Assembly: GCA_017940545.1 (NCBI GenBank)
Contig: JAGAYI010000065.1
Span: 62,001 to 126,000 of the forward strand
Length of the DNA: 64,000 bases
From: Prevotella sp.
Lineage (GTDB): Bacteria; Bacteroidota; Bacteroidia; Bacteroidales; Bacteroidaceae
Direction: 5' to 3'
Made by a program: the position numbers and the translations under genes. Below are positions 23,806 to 32,230 of this stretch, piece after piece. The notes beneath the pieces were generated by a model. That model worked only from the letters and a program-made list of their open reading frames with translations, ran no database searches and was not told where the DNA came from. Each line of letters opens with the position of its first letter. Position 1 is the stretch's first letter.

Positions 23806-24960
23806 TCACTTGAAATATACGTTTGTGAGCTGACGCTGGCCGTTGAATACGGCGTACAAGCCCGGTTTGGTTTCTCTTATCTCCAGCTCGTCAACACGTC
23901 CGAAACGTCGGTAGTTACCGCAAAGGTCAACAATCCAGCCTTCCTGCTTGGAGGCATGGGGGCGTATGGCACGGCCTACCATCTGATAGTACAGGGCGAG
24001 CGACCTTGTAGGCCGGGCGAGTACTATTGTGGCCAGCTCCGGGAAGTCGAAGCCAGTAGTGAGGACACCGACGTTCGCCACGACCTTCACGCGCTTGCTC
24101 TTGAAGTCACGCAGGATGCGGTCTCGCTCCGACATTTCCATTTTAGAGCTGATGACTGCCGCCTGCTCTCCGAGCGTCCTAACGAGGTTCTCAGCCTCTT
24201 CGACGAACTTGGTAAACACGAGGATGCTGTCACGCCCGGCCACGAGTAGCCTGCGTATAATGTTCTCCAGCGTGTCGTTATAGCGGATCTCCCGGTAGAG
24301 TGCTCTCAGGGAAGCGTCCGTATAGTCAGCACCTGTGCTGTTTACTTTGAGCCTCGACGTATCTACGACGTTCAGCTGGTAGTAGTTCAGGCGGGCAAGA
24401 AAACCTTGCTCTAAGAGCGTCCTAACCTGCACATAGTAGATTAGGTCATTGAAGATGCGGGGATTGGTACGGGTGATGAAGCGGAGCATTGCACCGTAGA
24501 AGCGGCTCGAATAGAGGCGGTACGGGGTGGCCGTCAGTCCGATGACCTTGCACCCGGTAGTCTTGATGAAGTCGTGATACATACCCTCTTCCGCATTGAC
24601 CTGGTGGCACTCGTCGATGATGACGTAGCGGAAGCGCATGAAGAACTCCTTGCAGTTGTTCACGCTGCCGATTGTGGCGAAGGTGATGCGGCTTATGCGC
24701 TTTGAGTTGCAGGACGCTGAGAACACTGAGCAGTCCACGACACCGTAGCTGCAAAGCTTCTCGTAGTTCTGAAGTAGTATCTCCTTAGATGGCTGGAACA
24801 CGAGCACTGGGCAGTCGAGGCGGTTGATGATATTGGCTATGACGAGCGATTTGCCGCTGCCCGTAGGCAGGACAATAAGCCCGTTGCGCCTGTTGCCGCT
24901 CGTGAAGTAGTTCACGGCAGCTTCAACGGCCTGTTGCTGATATGGTCTTAATTTATACAT
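23806..24960 (-). CDS. Superfamily 2 DEAD/DEAH helicase
   Basis: 384 residues. Walker A LPTGSGKS (31-38), motif II DECH (116-119), motif III LTATP, and a second RecA domain with VVANVGVLTTGFDFPE and MVGRAIRP (motif VI). It is short and lacks extra domains. In phages, such helicases serve replication or recombination. Its stop is next to the DUF6291 start, and 73 gene-free bases precede it. Confidence 0.92.
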   Translation of the reverse strand: MYKLRPYQQQAVEAAVNYFTSGNRRNGLIVLPTGSGKSLVIANIINRLDCPVLVFQPSKEILLQNYEKLCSYGVVDCSVFSASCNSKRISRITFATIGSVNNCKEFFMRFRYVIIDECHQVNAEEGMYHDFIKTTGCKVIGLTATPYRLYSSRFYGAMLRFITRTNPRIFNDLIYYVQVRTLLEQGFLARLNYYQLNVVDTSRLKVNSTGADYTDASLRALYREIRYNDTLENIIRRLLVAGRDSILVFTKFVEEAENLVRTLGEQAAVISSKMEMSERDRILRDFKSKRVKVVANVGVLTTGFDFPELATIVLARPTRSLALYYQMVGRAIRPHASKQEGWIVDLCGNYRRFGRVDELEIRETKPGLYAVFNGQRQLTNVYFK

Positions 24961-25033
24961 TGCTCGTTGTGCTGTATGAAGTGCCGCCCACCCCGGCAGA
25001 AAAGAAGATTGGGGCAGGCGACACGGTTAGACA

Positions 25034-25786
25034 TCAGATTTCGATGATTGCCACGCCGGGCATTGCTTCCTCGATGCGGTCTAAGACCTTGTTGATCTCT
25101 TCGTCACGGTAGCGTTCCACGATGTCGTTAGCATCAGGACTGATAAGCTGGCAGCTCCAGTCGTCGGGGTCAACGTACACCTCACACACCACGTCCTCAG
25201 CTTCCAGTCCCTTGAAGATTGGCAGGTGCAGCGTGAAAGCCTCCGGCAGATTGCTCTCCACGGCCTGAACGAAATCAACCTTCTTGTTGCCACGGTTGTC
25301 ATTGGAGGCTTCGAGGTCTTTATTTACCTTGCCCTTGAAGTTCTGCAACGTGGTGACAAGCTCCATGGCCTTCTGCTTGGTCTCGAAGAAGGAGCGGTTC
25401 ATCTTGAACAGCTTGGCCAGCTCGACCAGCGTGAAGCTGTGGCCGTCGTTGATGTGGAACTTCCTGAATGCGTCGGTGAGTGACAGCGTACCCTTAATCT
25501 TGGTGCCGTAGTAGGCATTCTCGTTAATCTGCAGGACAATGAGCAGCATTTCGCGGTCAACCCGCACATGGCACTTGTTGGTTATCTGCTGAAGCTCCGG
25601 GCGTTTCTCCAGCCAGCGTGCCGGGCTGTCGAGCACACCCGATATTTCCACCTTCACTGGCTCGTGCAGAGGGAGGGCTTCACCCTCGCGCATAATCACC
25701 TCCAGCTGGCCGCTACCCTGTGCGCCCATCTGAGCCACCATTTCAGCCACCTGCTTGTTAATCTCCTTTTTCAATTCTTCATTCAT
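25034..25786 (-). CDS. Phage protein of unknown function (possible DUF2303-like)
   Basis: 250 residues. Begins with a charged helix, then VKVEISGVLDSPARWLEKRP, a middle AFRKFHINDGHSFTLVELAK and a C-terminal LHLPIFKGLEAEDVVCEVYV with an acidic end. The plan resembles the DUF2303 group of phage proteins encoded near recombination genes, but the match is by impression only. Located between the helicase and the exonuclease/recombinase genes. Confidence 0.5.
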   Translation of the reverse strand: MNEELKKEINKQVAEMVAQMGAQGSGQLEVIMREGEALPLHEPVKVEISGVLDSPARWLEKRPELQQITNKCHVRVDREMLLIVLQINENAYYGTKIKGTLSLTDAFRKFHINDGHSFTLVELAKLFKMNRSFFETKQKAMELVTTLQNFKGKVNKDLEASNDNRGNKKVDFVQAVESNLPEAFTLHLPIFKGLEAEDVVCEVYVDPDDWSCQLISPDANDIVERYRDEEINKVLDRIEEAMPGVAIIEI

Positions 25787-25812
25787 AATCTTAATGTTTT
25801 AATTGGTTAATA

Positions 25813-26244
25813 CTATTCATCCTCAGTGCCGCTCTTGCGGAGGGTCTGAAAGATTGTTTTCTGCATCTCTTCCTTGCGAGCCGGGCGGGTATAAACCAAT
25901 ATACCCTCCGCGCTGTAGTAGCCGACCTCGCGGCGTTTCTGGTCAACCATCTTGTAGCAGTCCTCTTCGACGTACTCGGAGCGGGACTTCAGCTTGGTGG
26001 TGATGGACTTGCGGGTCATCTTCAGGCTCTTAATCTCATCTTTCAGAGCCTTGGACTTTGTGGCCAGCTCGTCCTGTTTGTCCTCAATCTTGATCTGGAC
26101 GCTCGAAAGCCCTTCTTTCAGGGTGTCCACCTCATCGGACGGAAGCAGGCGGCTGTAGCCGAGGTGCTCGACGGCATCAGCGTTTGCGTCGAGCTGTTCC
26201 TTGCGCTCGGCAAGGGGAAGGTCTTGGAATAGTTCCTTTTCCAT
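25813..26244 (-). CDS. Coiled-coil phage protein
   Basis: 143 residues. Residues about 35-90 are a coiled coil (LSSVQIKIEDKQDELATKSK and on), followed by RSEYVEEDCYKMVDQKRREVGYY and a hairpin-like GYYSAEGILVYTRPA. No family recognised. Confidence 0.5.
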   Translation of the reverse strand: MEKELFQDLPLAERKEQLDANADAVEHLGYSRLLPSDEVDTLKEGLSSVQIKIEDKQDELATKSKALKDEIKSLKMTRKSITTKLKSRSEYVEEDCYKMVDQKRREVGYYSAEGILVYTRPARKEEMQKTIFQTLRKSGTEDE

Positions 26245-26249
26245 ACTTC

Positions 26250-26447
26250 TTACTTGTTTTTGGGGTTGTTACTAATGTTATTCTCACATTCTATCGGCTT
26301 ACGCTTCGACAGGGCTTTGATAAGCAGCCGCGCACGGCGATAGCGGTTGTATTCCCGTAGGGAGCTGGCTGTACCTCCGTCCGTCTGAACATAGGCGGTC
26401 AGCATCTCAATCACTTCGTCGTACTGTCGGTTGCTTATCAGAAACAT
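26250..26447 (-). CDS. Small basic phage protein
   Basis: 65 residues, basic, with YNRYRRARLLIKALSKRKP and an Asn-rich tail. Twelve bases after the exonuclease gene's stop. Function unknown. Confidence 0.45.
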   Translation of the reverse strand: MFLISNRQYDEVIEMLTAYVQTDGGTASSLREYNRYRRARLLIKALSKRKPIECENNISNNPKNK

Positions 26448-26459
26448 AGCGCGTGATAG

Positions 26460-27419
26460 TCATTTAAGCAGGAAACGACGGGAGCCGGGCACGGTCTTCA
26501 GATAGCTCTGATACATATTAGGCTCGGAGGCAGCGAATGACTTCTCGTCAAACTTCTGGCTGTCCTTTGCGGCCTTCCATGTCGCGATGATAAGAGGCTT
26601 GGCCGGGGTACCTCCGGGGGCTGTCAGTGCCTCCGCGTCGCCCATCGACATCTTGATTTTATCCTCCAACTCCTTCTTTCGGCTGTCGAGGTCAGATAGT
26701 TCCTCCTTGATCTCCTTCAGCTGCTTGCAGGCCTCAATGATGTCGGCATCGGCCTCGACCAACTTGCCGGGAAGGTGGCGCGGGTTGCGCAGAAGCACGT
26801 CCTCGACGTTCACCGGGTCAGGCTCTACATTACCGACGATGTTGTCAGTCCAGAACTTCTCGACCTCTTCCACCATCCAGTCGTAGAACTCCTTATCAAA
26901 TGTGAAGTCCCGGTAGCCGAAGTCGCGTCCCATTGTCAGCCATGCCAGCGCACCCTGCTCCAATTCGGCCACTCCCAGCTGGTACTGGAGCTGGCAGAAC
27001 CAATGCTGCGGCGGGTTGTCATAGTCAACTTCCATCTGCGTGGTCTTACACTCCACGATACCCTTGTTACGGTCGCTCTTGGGCCTGCCCGGTATCCAGT
27101 ACGTGCGGTCGGGGCTGACGCGTAGGAAGGGCTTCTCTTTGTTGACGATAAGCCAGTCACCTGCCGAAGCCTTGATGATGTCCTTGCCCGTCTCGTCAGC
27201 GTAGAACTTGCTGACTGCATCTTCGAGGTAGTGTCCAGCCTTCATTGCGAAGTTCTCAGCCTTGGGCGGGTCGATACCCTTTTTGCGTCGCCACAGCTGG
27301 AGAGGCGTTTCCCACGGGTTCAGTCCGAGGACGGTAGCCACCTCAGAGGAGCCGATGCCGCCGGAGCGGTCTTTCAGCCACTCTTCGCGGTTCTTTTGTC
27401 GGATGATAGTGTAGCTCAT
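26460..27419 (-). CDS. YqaJ-type phage exonuclease
   Basis: 319 residues, PD-(D/E)XK fold. The family's N-terminal motif is RSGGIGSSEVATVLGLNPW (18-36); the active site is formed by E66 in AGHYLEDAVSKFY, D104 in RVSPDRTYW, and ECK (123-125) in GIVECKTTQM. Such enzymes resect DNA 5' to 3' for phage homologous recombination, together with a single-strand annealing protein; the 301-residue protein at 27813-28718 is the likely partner. The C-terminal third is a coiled coil (LKEIKEELSDLDSRKKELED). ATGA overlap with the upstream gene. Confidence 0.93.
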   Translation of the reverse strand: MSYTIIRQKNREEWLKDRSGGIGSSEVATVLGLNPWETPLQLWRRKKGIDPPKAENFAMKAGHYLEDAVSKFYADETGKDIIKASAGDWLIVNKEKPFLRVSPDRTYWIPGRPKSDRNKGIVECKTTQMEVDYDNPPQHWFCQLQYQLGVAELEQGALAWLTMGRDFGYRDFTFDKEFYDWMVEEVEKFWTDNIVGNVEPDPVNVEDVLLRNPRHLPGKLVEADADIIEACKQLKEIKEELSDLDSRKKELEDKIKMSMGDAEALTAPGGTPAKPLIIATWKAAKDSQKFDEKSFAASEPNMYQSYLKTVPGSRRFLLK

Positions 27420-27778
27420 TTCACGTCCTCCTCTTCCTTGGTTTCCTCGCCTTTCTCAGATTTCAGCCGGGCTTCAAGCTCGTTTGTAAGGCGCTCCAGC
27501 GACTCGCAGGCACTTGCGAGGTGATGTATCATCATTGCACGGCGCATCAGTCTCGCGCATTGGTTTTCCTTGGAATAGTCGCTAACGGTGTGGTGGAGAG
27601 CGTCTATCAGATTGGTACCTTTGCCGTTGATGAAGTTCTCCACGTGCTGCTTGTCACCGTCACTCTCAAGAGCAATCACGATGATAGCGCGGTTGTCGGG
27701 GTCTTCGTCGTGCCACTTGGTAAGCTGTTCCATGACCTCTTTTGCGATAAGGTCATCATTCTTCTGTTCGTTTGCCAT
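27416..27778 (-). CDS. Phage protein of unknown function
   Basis: 120 residues, acidic and helical, with NRAIIVIALESDGDKQHVEN and a C-terminal coiled coil rich in Glu and Lys. Sits between the exonuclease and its probable annealing partner, so may be a recombination accessory protein. Family not recognised. Confidence 0.5.
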   Translation of the reverse strand: MANEQKNDDLIAKEVMEQLTKWHDEDPDNRAIIVIALESDGDKQHVENFINGKGTNLIDALHHTVSDYSKENQCARLMRRAMMIHHLASACESLERLTNELEARLKSEKGEETKEEEDVK

Positions 27779-27812
27779 AATTCAATTGTTGTTGTGGGTT
27801 ATACAATGTCAG

Positions 27813-28718
27813 TTACTTTCCTGCCTCTTCGGGCTTAATCTCGCCAGTCTCGGTGTCCACGTTGGCCGGGGCTTCATCTTTCTTCGCGGTCTGCTTCTTC
27901 ATGGCGGCTGCGGCCTTGCCTTTCGTCTCTTCGGACTTTTTCTTGGCCTCGATAGCCAGCTTGCGCTCCTCGACGGGCTTCACGAATGCTTCCTGTACGC
28001 TGGTGGTACCTTCCTTGATGGCGTTGTAGAGTCCTTTGAGTATCATCACCTTCTCCTTGTCTATCTCGTCGCGCAGCTTAATCTCGAACAGGTCGAAAAT
28101 CATCTGCTCGCTGACGTTGAACTTGGCGAAGTACTGAATGAGGGTCTGACGCTGACGCTCCAAGTCCATAGCCTGCCCCTGTGCAACCTGCTGCACCTCG
28201 GTAATGACCTTCTTGGTGACAGCTTTGGGTATGACCTTCAGAACGGCGTTACGGAAGGCGATAGCTGCTGCGGCATTCCCGGTAACGACCTGCATATCCT
28301 GCGAGAAGGTGTAGCCCTTCTTAGTGAGGATGCTACGCTTGACCTCGGTACTGATGGCCACGTTAGTTTCGAGGTCGTGACAGACGGCCTGCGCCGTGAT
28401 CGTCTTACCATCGTTGCCGATGATACGTGTCGCAATGCGGAGGTTGCCCCAAGCGTTTGCGATAATCTCGGCCATGCGGACTGATAAGCCCTCGATGACC
28501 TGGTCGGAGCCGTCTGCGTTCTTACGGTAGAGTGCGTAGAAGCAGTCGGATGCAGTCTCTACGTCCATAGTGGCGTAGGTCTGAATCTGATTGAGCACGG
28601 TCGGCAGGTGACGGGGGTACTGCTTGGCAGTTGCCACCTGCATGTCAATCTCTGCGCGGTTGATGGCGTTCAGCACGTCAGCCTGCGAAATCACTTGAAT
28701 TGCTTGTTCTTGTTCCAT
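27813..28718 (-). CDS. Phage recombination-associated protein, candidate annealing protein
   Basis: 301 residues. The core reads AKQYPRHLPTVLNQIQTYA, SDCFYALYRKN, EGLSVRMAEIIANAWGNLR, then a segment with DLETNVAISTEVKRSI, and AAAAIAFRNAVLKVIPKAV. This is a widespread phage family whose position next to YqaJ exonucleases suggests a single-strand annealing role like RecT or Erf; its helix/strand pattern is compatible. The C-terminal 80 residues are low-complexity Lys/Glu/Ala. The annealing role is inference from gene pairing. Confidence 0.65.
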   Translation of the reverse strand: MEQEQAIQVISQADVLNAINRAEIDMQVATAKQYPRHLPTVLNQIQTYATMDVETASDCFYALYRKNADGSDQVIEGLSVRMAEIIANAWGNLRIATRIIGNDGKTITAQAVCHDLETNVAISTEVKRSILTKKGYTFSQDMQVVTGNAAAAIAFRNAVLKVIPKAVTKKVITEVQQVAQGQAMDLERQRQTLIQYFAKFNVSEQMIFDLFEIKLRDEIDKEKVMILKGLYNAIKEGTTSVQEAFVKPVEERKLAIEAKKKSEETKGKAAAAMKKQTAKKDEAPANVDTETGEIKPEEAGK

Positions 28719-28766
28719 AAATCATTGAAATTTGTGGGCTGAAAGCCCGGTTAATATTGATGTTAA

Positions 28767-29069
28767 CTAACTCGCGTCCTTTAGGTTGAGCGTCTTGAAG
28801 TAGTAGTCGGGATAGCCCAGCTCCATATAGCGCAGCTGGTAGTCAATTCCCTGCTGCTGGCAGAACTCGCGCAGGGTCTGCTCGTCGCGCTTGGTGGCCA
28901 GCAGGCGGTTAATCACGATGACCTTCTGCTCCGGGAAGAAGCGGAAGAGCGCGAGCGCACCGTTTCCGTTGTTGAACACCTTGCTGACGGTGTTCTGATG
29001 AAGGTCGTAGCCCCGGTAGTTCTTAGAGGCGTTTACTAATTGCTGTAGCTGCTGTCTCATATCATCCAT
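28767..29069 (-). CDS. Small phage protein of unknown function
   Basis: 100 residues from the ATG at 29067-29069 (MDDMRQQLQQL), which overlaps the stop of the upstream gene and is therefore the coupled start; a longer reading frame to 29210 overlaps that gene entirely. Core: YRGYDLHQNTVSKVFNNGN and LALFRFFPEQKVIVINRLLA. Function unknown. Confidence 0.55.
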   Translation of the reverse strand: MDDMRQQLQQLVNASKNYRGYDLHQNTVSKVFNNGNGALALFRFFPEQKVIVINRLLATKRDEQTLREFCQQQGIDYQLRYMELGYPDYYFKTLNLKDAS

Positions 29070-29250
29070 ACATATAGCGGTTGAAGTCATCCCAAGACGA
29101 GAAGCCGGGGTCGAGGTAGGGGTCACCCAGCTCGTAGTCCTCATCATCGTCGAACTCATCCCATTCGTCACGGTCTCGCCTGCTGGGTCTAATGTCCCCA
29201 TTCTCGTCATAGGGCTGTATCTCGTTTCCCCAATCCTCTTTCTTGCTCAT
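29062..29250 (-). CDS. Small acidic phage protein
   Basis: 62 residues, Asp/Glu-rich (WDEFDDDEDYELGDPYLDPG). Start placed at the ATG that forms an ATGA overlap with the upstream gene's stop (29247-29250); five upstream codons are open. Function unknown. Confidence 0.45.
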   Translation of the reverse strand: MSKKEDWGNEIQPYDENGDIRPSRRDRDEWDEFDDDEDYELGDPYLDPGFSSWDDFNRYMYG

Positions 29251-29444
29251 ACAATCATTCTCCATAGTCTGAGTATCTCGCTGCCCTTGAAGAACGGGCG
29301 CATATTAGCCTTATGGTAGCCGGGGTGTATGCGCCCAGCCCGGCAATAGCGGTTGAGGGTGGAACGGCTGATGCCTATCTCGGCACAAGCCCGGTTGGTG
29401 TCGTAGCGGCCTTGCGGTGCTACATGCGGCTCAAATGGGTTCAT
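29247..29444 (-). CDS. Small helix-turn-helix protein
   Basis: 65 residues. NRACAEIGISRSTLNRYCRAGRI is a MerR/excisionase-like HTH, followed by the wing-like FFKGSEILRLWRMI. Start at the ATG 29442-29444, which overlaps the stop of the membrane-protein gene. Could be an excisionase or an early regulator; no integrase is next to it. Confidence 0.6.
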   Translation of the reverse strand: MNPFEPHVAPQGRYDTNRACAEIGISRSTLNRYCRAGRIHPGYHKANMRPFFKGSEILRLWRMIV

Positions 29445-29626
29445 TGCATACCTCCTTCCATAGCTCCGGCAATTCCGGCGATAATTAAGAAAGCTACGAG
29501 GACAATGTGGGCAATGACAACCTCGCCGTGGGTGAAGGTCTCGCCCAGCTCGGTGGCACACATAGTGGTAAACAAATCGCTCTTGGCGTACCACCATTTC
29601 TTGATAGATGTTGTTGTGGGTCTCAT
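29441..29626 (-). CDS. Small phage membrane protein
   Basis: 61 residues with one membrane segment at about residues 36-56 (VVIAHIVLVAFLIIAGIAGA). Overlaps the HTH gene by 4 bases and follows the first early gene by 5. Function unknown. Confidence 0.5.
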   Translation of the reverse strand: MRPTTTSIKKWWYAKSDLFTTMCATELGETFTHGEVVIAHIVLVAFLIIAGIAGAMEGGMQ

Positions 29627-29631
29627 AGGTT

Positions 29632-29838
29632 TTAGCGTTTGGGCTGGTAGAGGCCAGCGCGTTCAACAATGCGCATTACACCCATTTGGCTCATATTGTG
29701 CCTGTCGGCGATTGCGCTGAAAATGCGATAGGGAGCGGCCTGCGGCTGCTCGTTGCGGAGCTGTAGGTAGAGCTGGCAGACGGACTCGTTGCGGTTGTCT
29801 CGCTCACGCTCCTTTGGCGTTCTCAAATCTACTTCCAT
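29632..29838 (-). CDS. Small HTH-like early phage protein
   Basis: 68 residues. NRNESVCQLYLQLR is helical, followed by IADRHNMSQMGVMRIVERAG, which reads as an HTH. First gene of the leftward early region, facing the regulator at 30025 across a 186-base AT-rich gap. Probably an early regulator. Confidence 0.55.
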   Translation of the reverse strand: MEVDLRTPKERERDNRNESVCQLYLQLRNEQPQAAPYRIFSAIADRHNMSQMGVMRIVERAGLYQPKR

Positions 29839-30024
29839 TGTTCTTTAATTATAAATTAAGTTAAACTATTCGGTTTATTCAAATTTTTATTGTAAATTTG
29901 CTGCCGAGTTTTGAAATGAATTTTATAAATTCGGGTACAAAATTAAATAAAAGTATTGAAATATCCATAGAAGTAAGTAAAATTTTATATTTTTTTAATA
30001 AATTGTTTCGATAAAAGTATTGAT
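29839..30024. promoter_or_regulatory. Divergent early promoter region with direct repeats
   Basis: AT-rich gap between leftward early genes and the rightward regulator. Plus-strand -7 candidate TAAATTTG at 29893-29900; minus-strand candidate TAATTTTG (complement of 29938-29945). The 13-base word ATAAAAGTATTGA occurs at 29947-29959 and again at 30011-30023, directly before the regulator's ATG, as expected for operators of the regulator at 30025 or a neighbour. No TTG stands at the canonical distance from either -7 element. Confidence 0.5.
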
Positions 30025-30363
30025 ATGAGCGGCGAAGAGTTGAAGAAGAAATTGGCTGAGACAGGCATTAGTCTGACGAAAATCAGCGGGATGCTCGGTA
30101 AGACACCGCAGCAGCTCGACCAAGCTCTCAATGCCAAGGACGTAAAGACAGGGCTTGTTGAAGACCTCTGCCGGGTACTGAACGTGGATATTGCATTCTT
30201 CTATGGGGCTGGGGACAGGATTGTGGCCGTGGATAACTCTACAGCCTTCAAGGGAAACGGGAACACCGTCGGAGCCGGGGCTGATAAGTACCTCGACCTG
30301 CTCAGTAAGAAAGATGAACAGATAGACAGACTCCTCGGTATCATCGAGGGGATGAACAAATGA
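30025..30363 (+). CDS. XRE-family phage regulator (CI-like)
   Basis: 112 residues. N-terminal HTH: LKKKLAETGISLTKISGMLG, TPQQLDQALNAKDVKTGLVE; then a linker with TAFKGNGNTVGAG and a C-terminal helix (YLDLLSKKDEQIDRLLGIIE) suited to dimerisation. The FKGNGNTV-type segment is common in Bacteroidota XRE regulators. It faces the early genes and starts right after a 13-base direct repeat, so it is the best candidate for the prophage repressor. Overlaps the next gene by 4 bases (ATGA). Confidence 0.7.
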   Translation: MSGEELKKKLAETGISLTKISGMLGKTPQQLDQALNAKDVKTGLVEDLCRVLNVDIAFFYGAGDRIVAVDNSTAFKGNGNTVGAGADKYLDLLSKKDEQIDRLLGIIEGMNK

Positions 30364-31163
30364 TAACGATACAGGAGCTGCTATACAACCGGGGCTTAGA
30401 CCGTTCGGCAAGTACAAAGCTGGTGAGGCACAAGGACAGGCGGCTCGACTTGTATAATCTATATCGCACCGACAGGGCGGCGTTCCTGCGGTACCAGTGC
30501 CATCAGGAGCGTGACGTGTTCAGCAAGGTGGACTATATTGTTTCCTTCGTCGGAGAAGATGGCGTACAGGCTCGTTTCGTCGGCGTTTGGAAGGTAGAGG
30601 GGAAGAGCCTCGCAGATGACGGGTGCTACATATACACCATGTCTGAGGTTGCAGGCTATGAGGACTTGAAGGAGCGAGTTATTATCCGCTGGGAGAATGC
30701 CATTTCTTGGCACCAATGGATTAAGAACGAAATGGAGGTGCTGGAGATTAGCCCCGGCCTGCACTACAAGCGGTTCACGGACTACTCCGACTTGATACTC
30801 GACTTTAACGAGCTATGCGAGATAGTTGAGTGCAACTACAAGGACTGGAGAAACGTGCTGAGTGCCATAAGAGGCGTTTACTTGATAACTGACCTCCACA
30901 CGGGAAAACTCTACGTCGGCTCGGCTTACGGAGAGGACGGCATTTGGGGCAGATGGTCAGAATACGTAGCTACAGGTGGTCACGGCGGCAACAAGTCGCT
31001 ACGGGAGCTGATAGCGCAGGATGAATACTACGCAAGTAAGTTCTTCCAGTTCTCCATCCTAATGCTACTGCCAAAGACGGTTACTTCGGAAGAGGCAATC
31101 AGCAAGGAACAGCTTTTCAAGCGTAAACTTGGCTCCAACTCGTTCGGACTGAATAATAATTGA
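30360..31163 (+). CDS. GIY-YIG nuclease-domain protein
   Basis: 267 residues. The N-terminal 165 residues are of unknown fold; the C-terminal 100 carry a GIY-YIG domain: GVYLITD (172-178), KLYVGSAYGEDGIWGRWSEY (183-202), with the Arg after IWG in the usual catalytic place and a Glu in SKEQLFKRKLG near the end. The long N-terminal part suggests a dedicated recognition domain, unlike free-standing homing nucleases. It lies in the regulator operon of the prophage, so it may act in lysogeny, for example against incoming DNA. Inference. Confidence 0.78.
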   Translation: MITIQELLYNRGLDRSASTKLVRHKDRRLDLYNLYRTDRAAFLRYQCHQERDVFSKVDYIVSFVGEDGVQARFVGVWKVEGKSLADDGCYIYTMSEVAGYEDLKERVIIRWENAISWHQWIKNEMEVLEISPGLHYKRFTDYSDLILDFNELCEIVECNYKDWRNVLSAIRGVYLITDLHTGKLYVGSAYGEDGIWGRWSEYVATGGHGGNKSLRELIAQDEYYASKFFQFSILMLLPKTVTSEEAISKEQLFKRKLGSNSFGLNNN

Positions 31164-31165
31164 AG

Positions 31166-31504
31166 ATGAAGAGGTTGATATATATTATGTTCGCGCTCGC
31201 GCTGTGCGCCTGCAACGGCAAGCGGCAAGGTCATTCAGAATATGACCCGGTAGCCGTCAGCCGGGGTGCAGACTCCATCAATGCCGCCCGGTTTATAAAG
31301 GCAATCCGTGACGGTGGCTTCTGGGCGCAGCTGGAGTTTGACCGCCAGCACCTCATAATAGGCACGGACACAACGGGAATGGTAAAGAGCGTTGACAGCC
31401 TCGCCCGTGACTTCCACAGGCTCGCTGCGGAGCAGGGCGTGAAGGTCAGACGGTGTACCGTGATTGACTTTAGGACAAAAGATACATTGGCAGTATATGA
31501 ATAA
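31166..31504 (+). CDS. Small phage lipoprotein
   Basis: 112 residues with a lipoprotein-type signal (MKRLIYIMFALALCACNG; Cys 16 as likely lipid site). The mature part is a small alpha/beta domain (FWAQLEFDRQHLIIGTDTTG ... RCTVIDFRTKDTLAVYE). A TTG two codons earlier is possible; the ATG at 31166 is preferred. Lipoproteins in lysogeny modules often block superinfection; that is an inference here. Confidence 0.6.
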   Translation: MKRLIYIMFALALCACNGKRQGHSEYDPVAVSRGADSINAARFIKAIRDGGFWAQLEFDRQHLIIGTDTTGMVKSVDSLARDFHRLAAEQGVKVRRCTVIDFRTKDTLAVYE

Positions 31505-31946
31505 GAGGCTTGCGACATTCATCGACTACAAGACCGGGGGCAATCAGAAGGAGTTTGCCCGGCTGCTTGGATGGTCGCCCCAGTACCTGCACAAGATGCT
31601 GAAGGGCGACTCGATGGGCATCCAGCCCGTTATCAGCCTCTTGCAGACCTTCCCGGAGCTGAATGCCCGGTGGCTGATACTCGGGGAGGGCGTGATGGTT
31701 GACAGCGTGAGGAACTATGTGCTTAACATGTTGCGGCTTGAAAGGTATATCCCCGTGATGACCCGTGAAGAGCTGCAGGCTCTCGAAGCCGGGAAAACCG
31801 ACTTTGACAGCTGTACAATAGAGGCATGGGAAAAACGCCTCGAACAAAAGGAAAGTGTAATCCGGCAACGTTTCGACGCTGCCTATAAAAGACAAAGTGA
31901 ATATGCAGACAACATCAAGTCAGATCATCGTGAGACGGTTCTTTGA
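31497..31946 (+). CDS. XRE-family HTH protein
   Basis: 149 residues. HTH near the N-terminus: FIDYKTGGNQKEFARLLGWS followed by QYLHKMLKGDSMG, then the Bacteroidota-type ALLQTFPELNARWLILGEG block (here LLQTFPELNARWLILGEG). The C-terminal part is a charged coiled coil. Start at the ATG 31497-31499, which overlaps the lipoprotein gene's end. Probably a second phage regulator (Cro-like or antirepressor). Confidence 0.7.
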   Translation: MNKRLATFIDYKTGGNQKEFARLLGWSPQYLHKMLKGDSMGIQPVISLLQTFPELNARWLILGEGVMVDSVRNYVLNMLRLERYIPVMTREELQALEAGKTDFDSCTIEAWEKRLEQKESVIRQRFDAAYKRQSEYADNIKSDHRETVL

Positions 31947-32163
31947 GGCCGTCCGCGAGCTAAAGAGCCGTAAGGTCATTCGTGGCATTCAGACGTTCAC
32001 GACCCGCTATGGCATCAACAAGCGCAACTTCTACACATGCGAGGCACAGCCAGAGCGTGACATCTTTCAGGTGGCATGGCTTGGCTATCTGGTCAACGAC
32101 TACAAGGTCTCGGCCACATGGCTGCTGACTGGCGAGGGCGACCATTTTGCAGAAAACTCGTGA
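31903..32163 (+). CDS. Small HTH-type phage protein
   Basis: 86 residues. The C-terminal WLGYLVNDYKVSATWLLTGEGD is the typical end of Bacteroidota XRE-type domains; the N-terminal SQIIVRRFFEAVRELKSRKV is its first helix. It overlaps the previous regulator by 44 bases. Start at ATG 31903; a GTG two codons upstream is possible. Last gene before the attachment site. Confidence 0.6.
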   Translation: MQTTSSQIIVRRFFEAVRELKSRKVIRGIQTFTTRYGINKRNFYTCEAQPERDIFQVAWLGYLVNDYKVSATWLLTGEGDHFAENS

Positions 32164-32230
32164 AATACTCGTGAATATAAATAGTTAAATCCCGCAGTAG
32201 TAATAAAATCAAGCGGAACAGGGCATAAGC

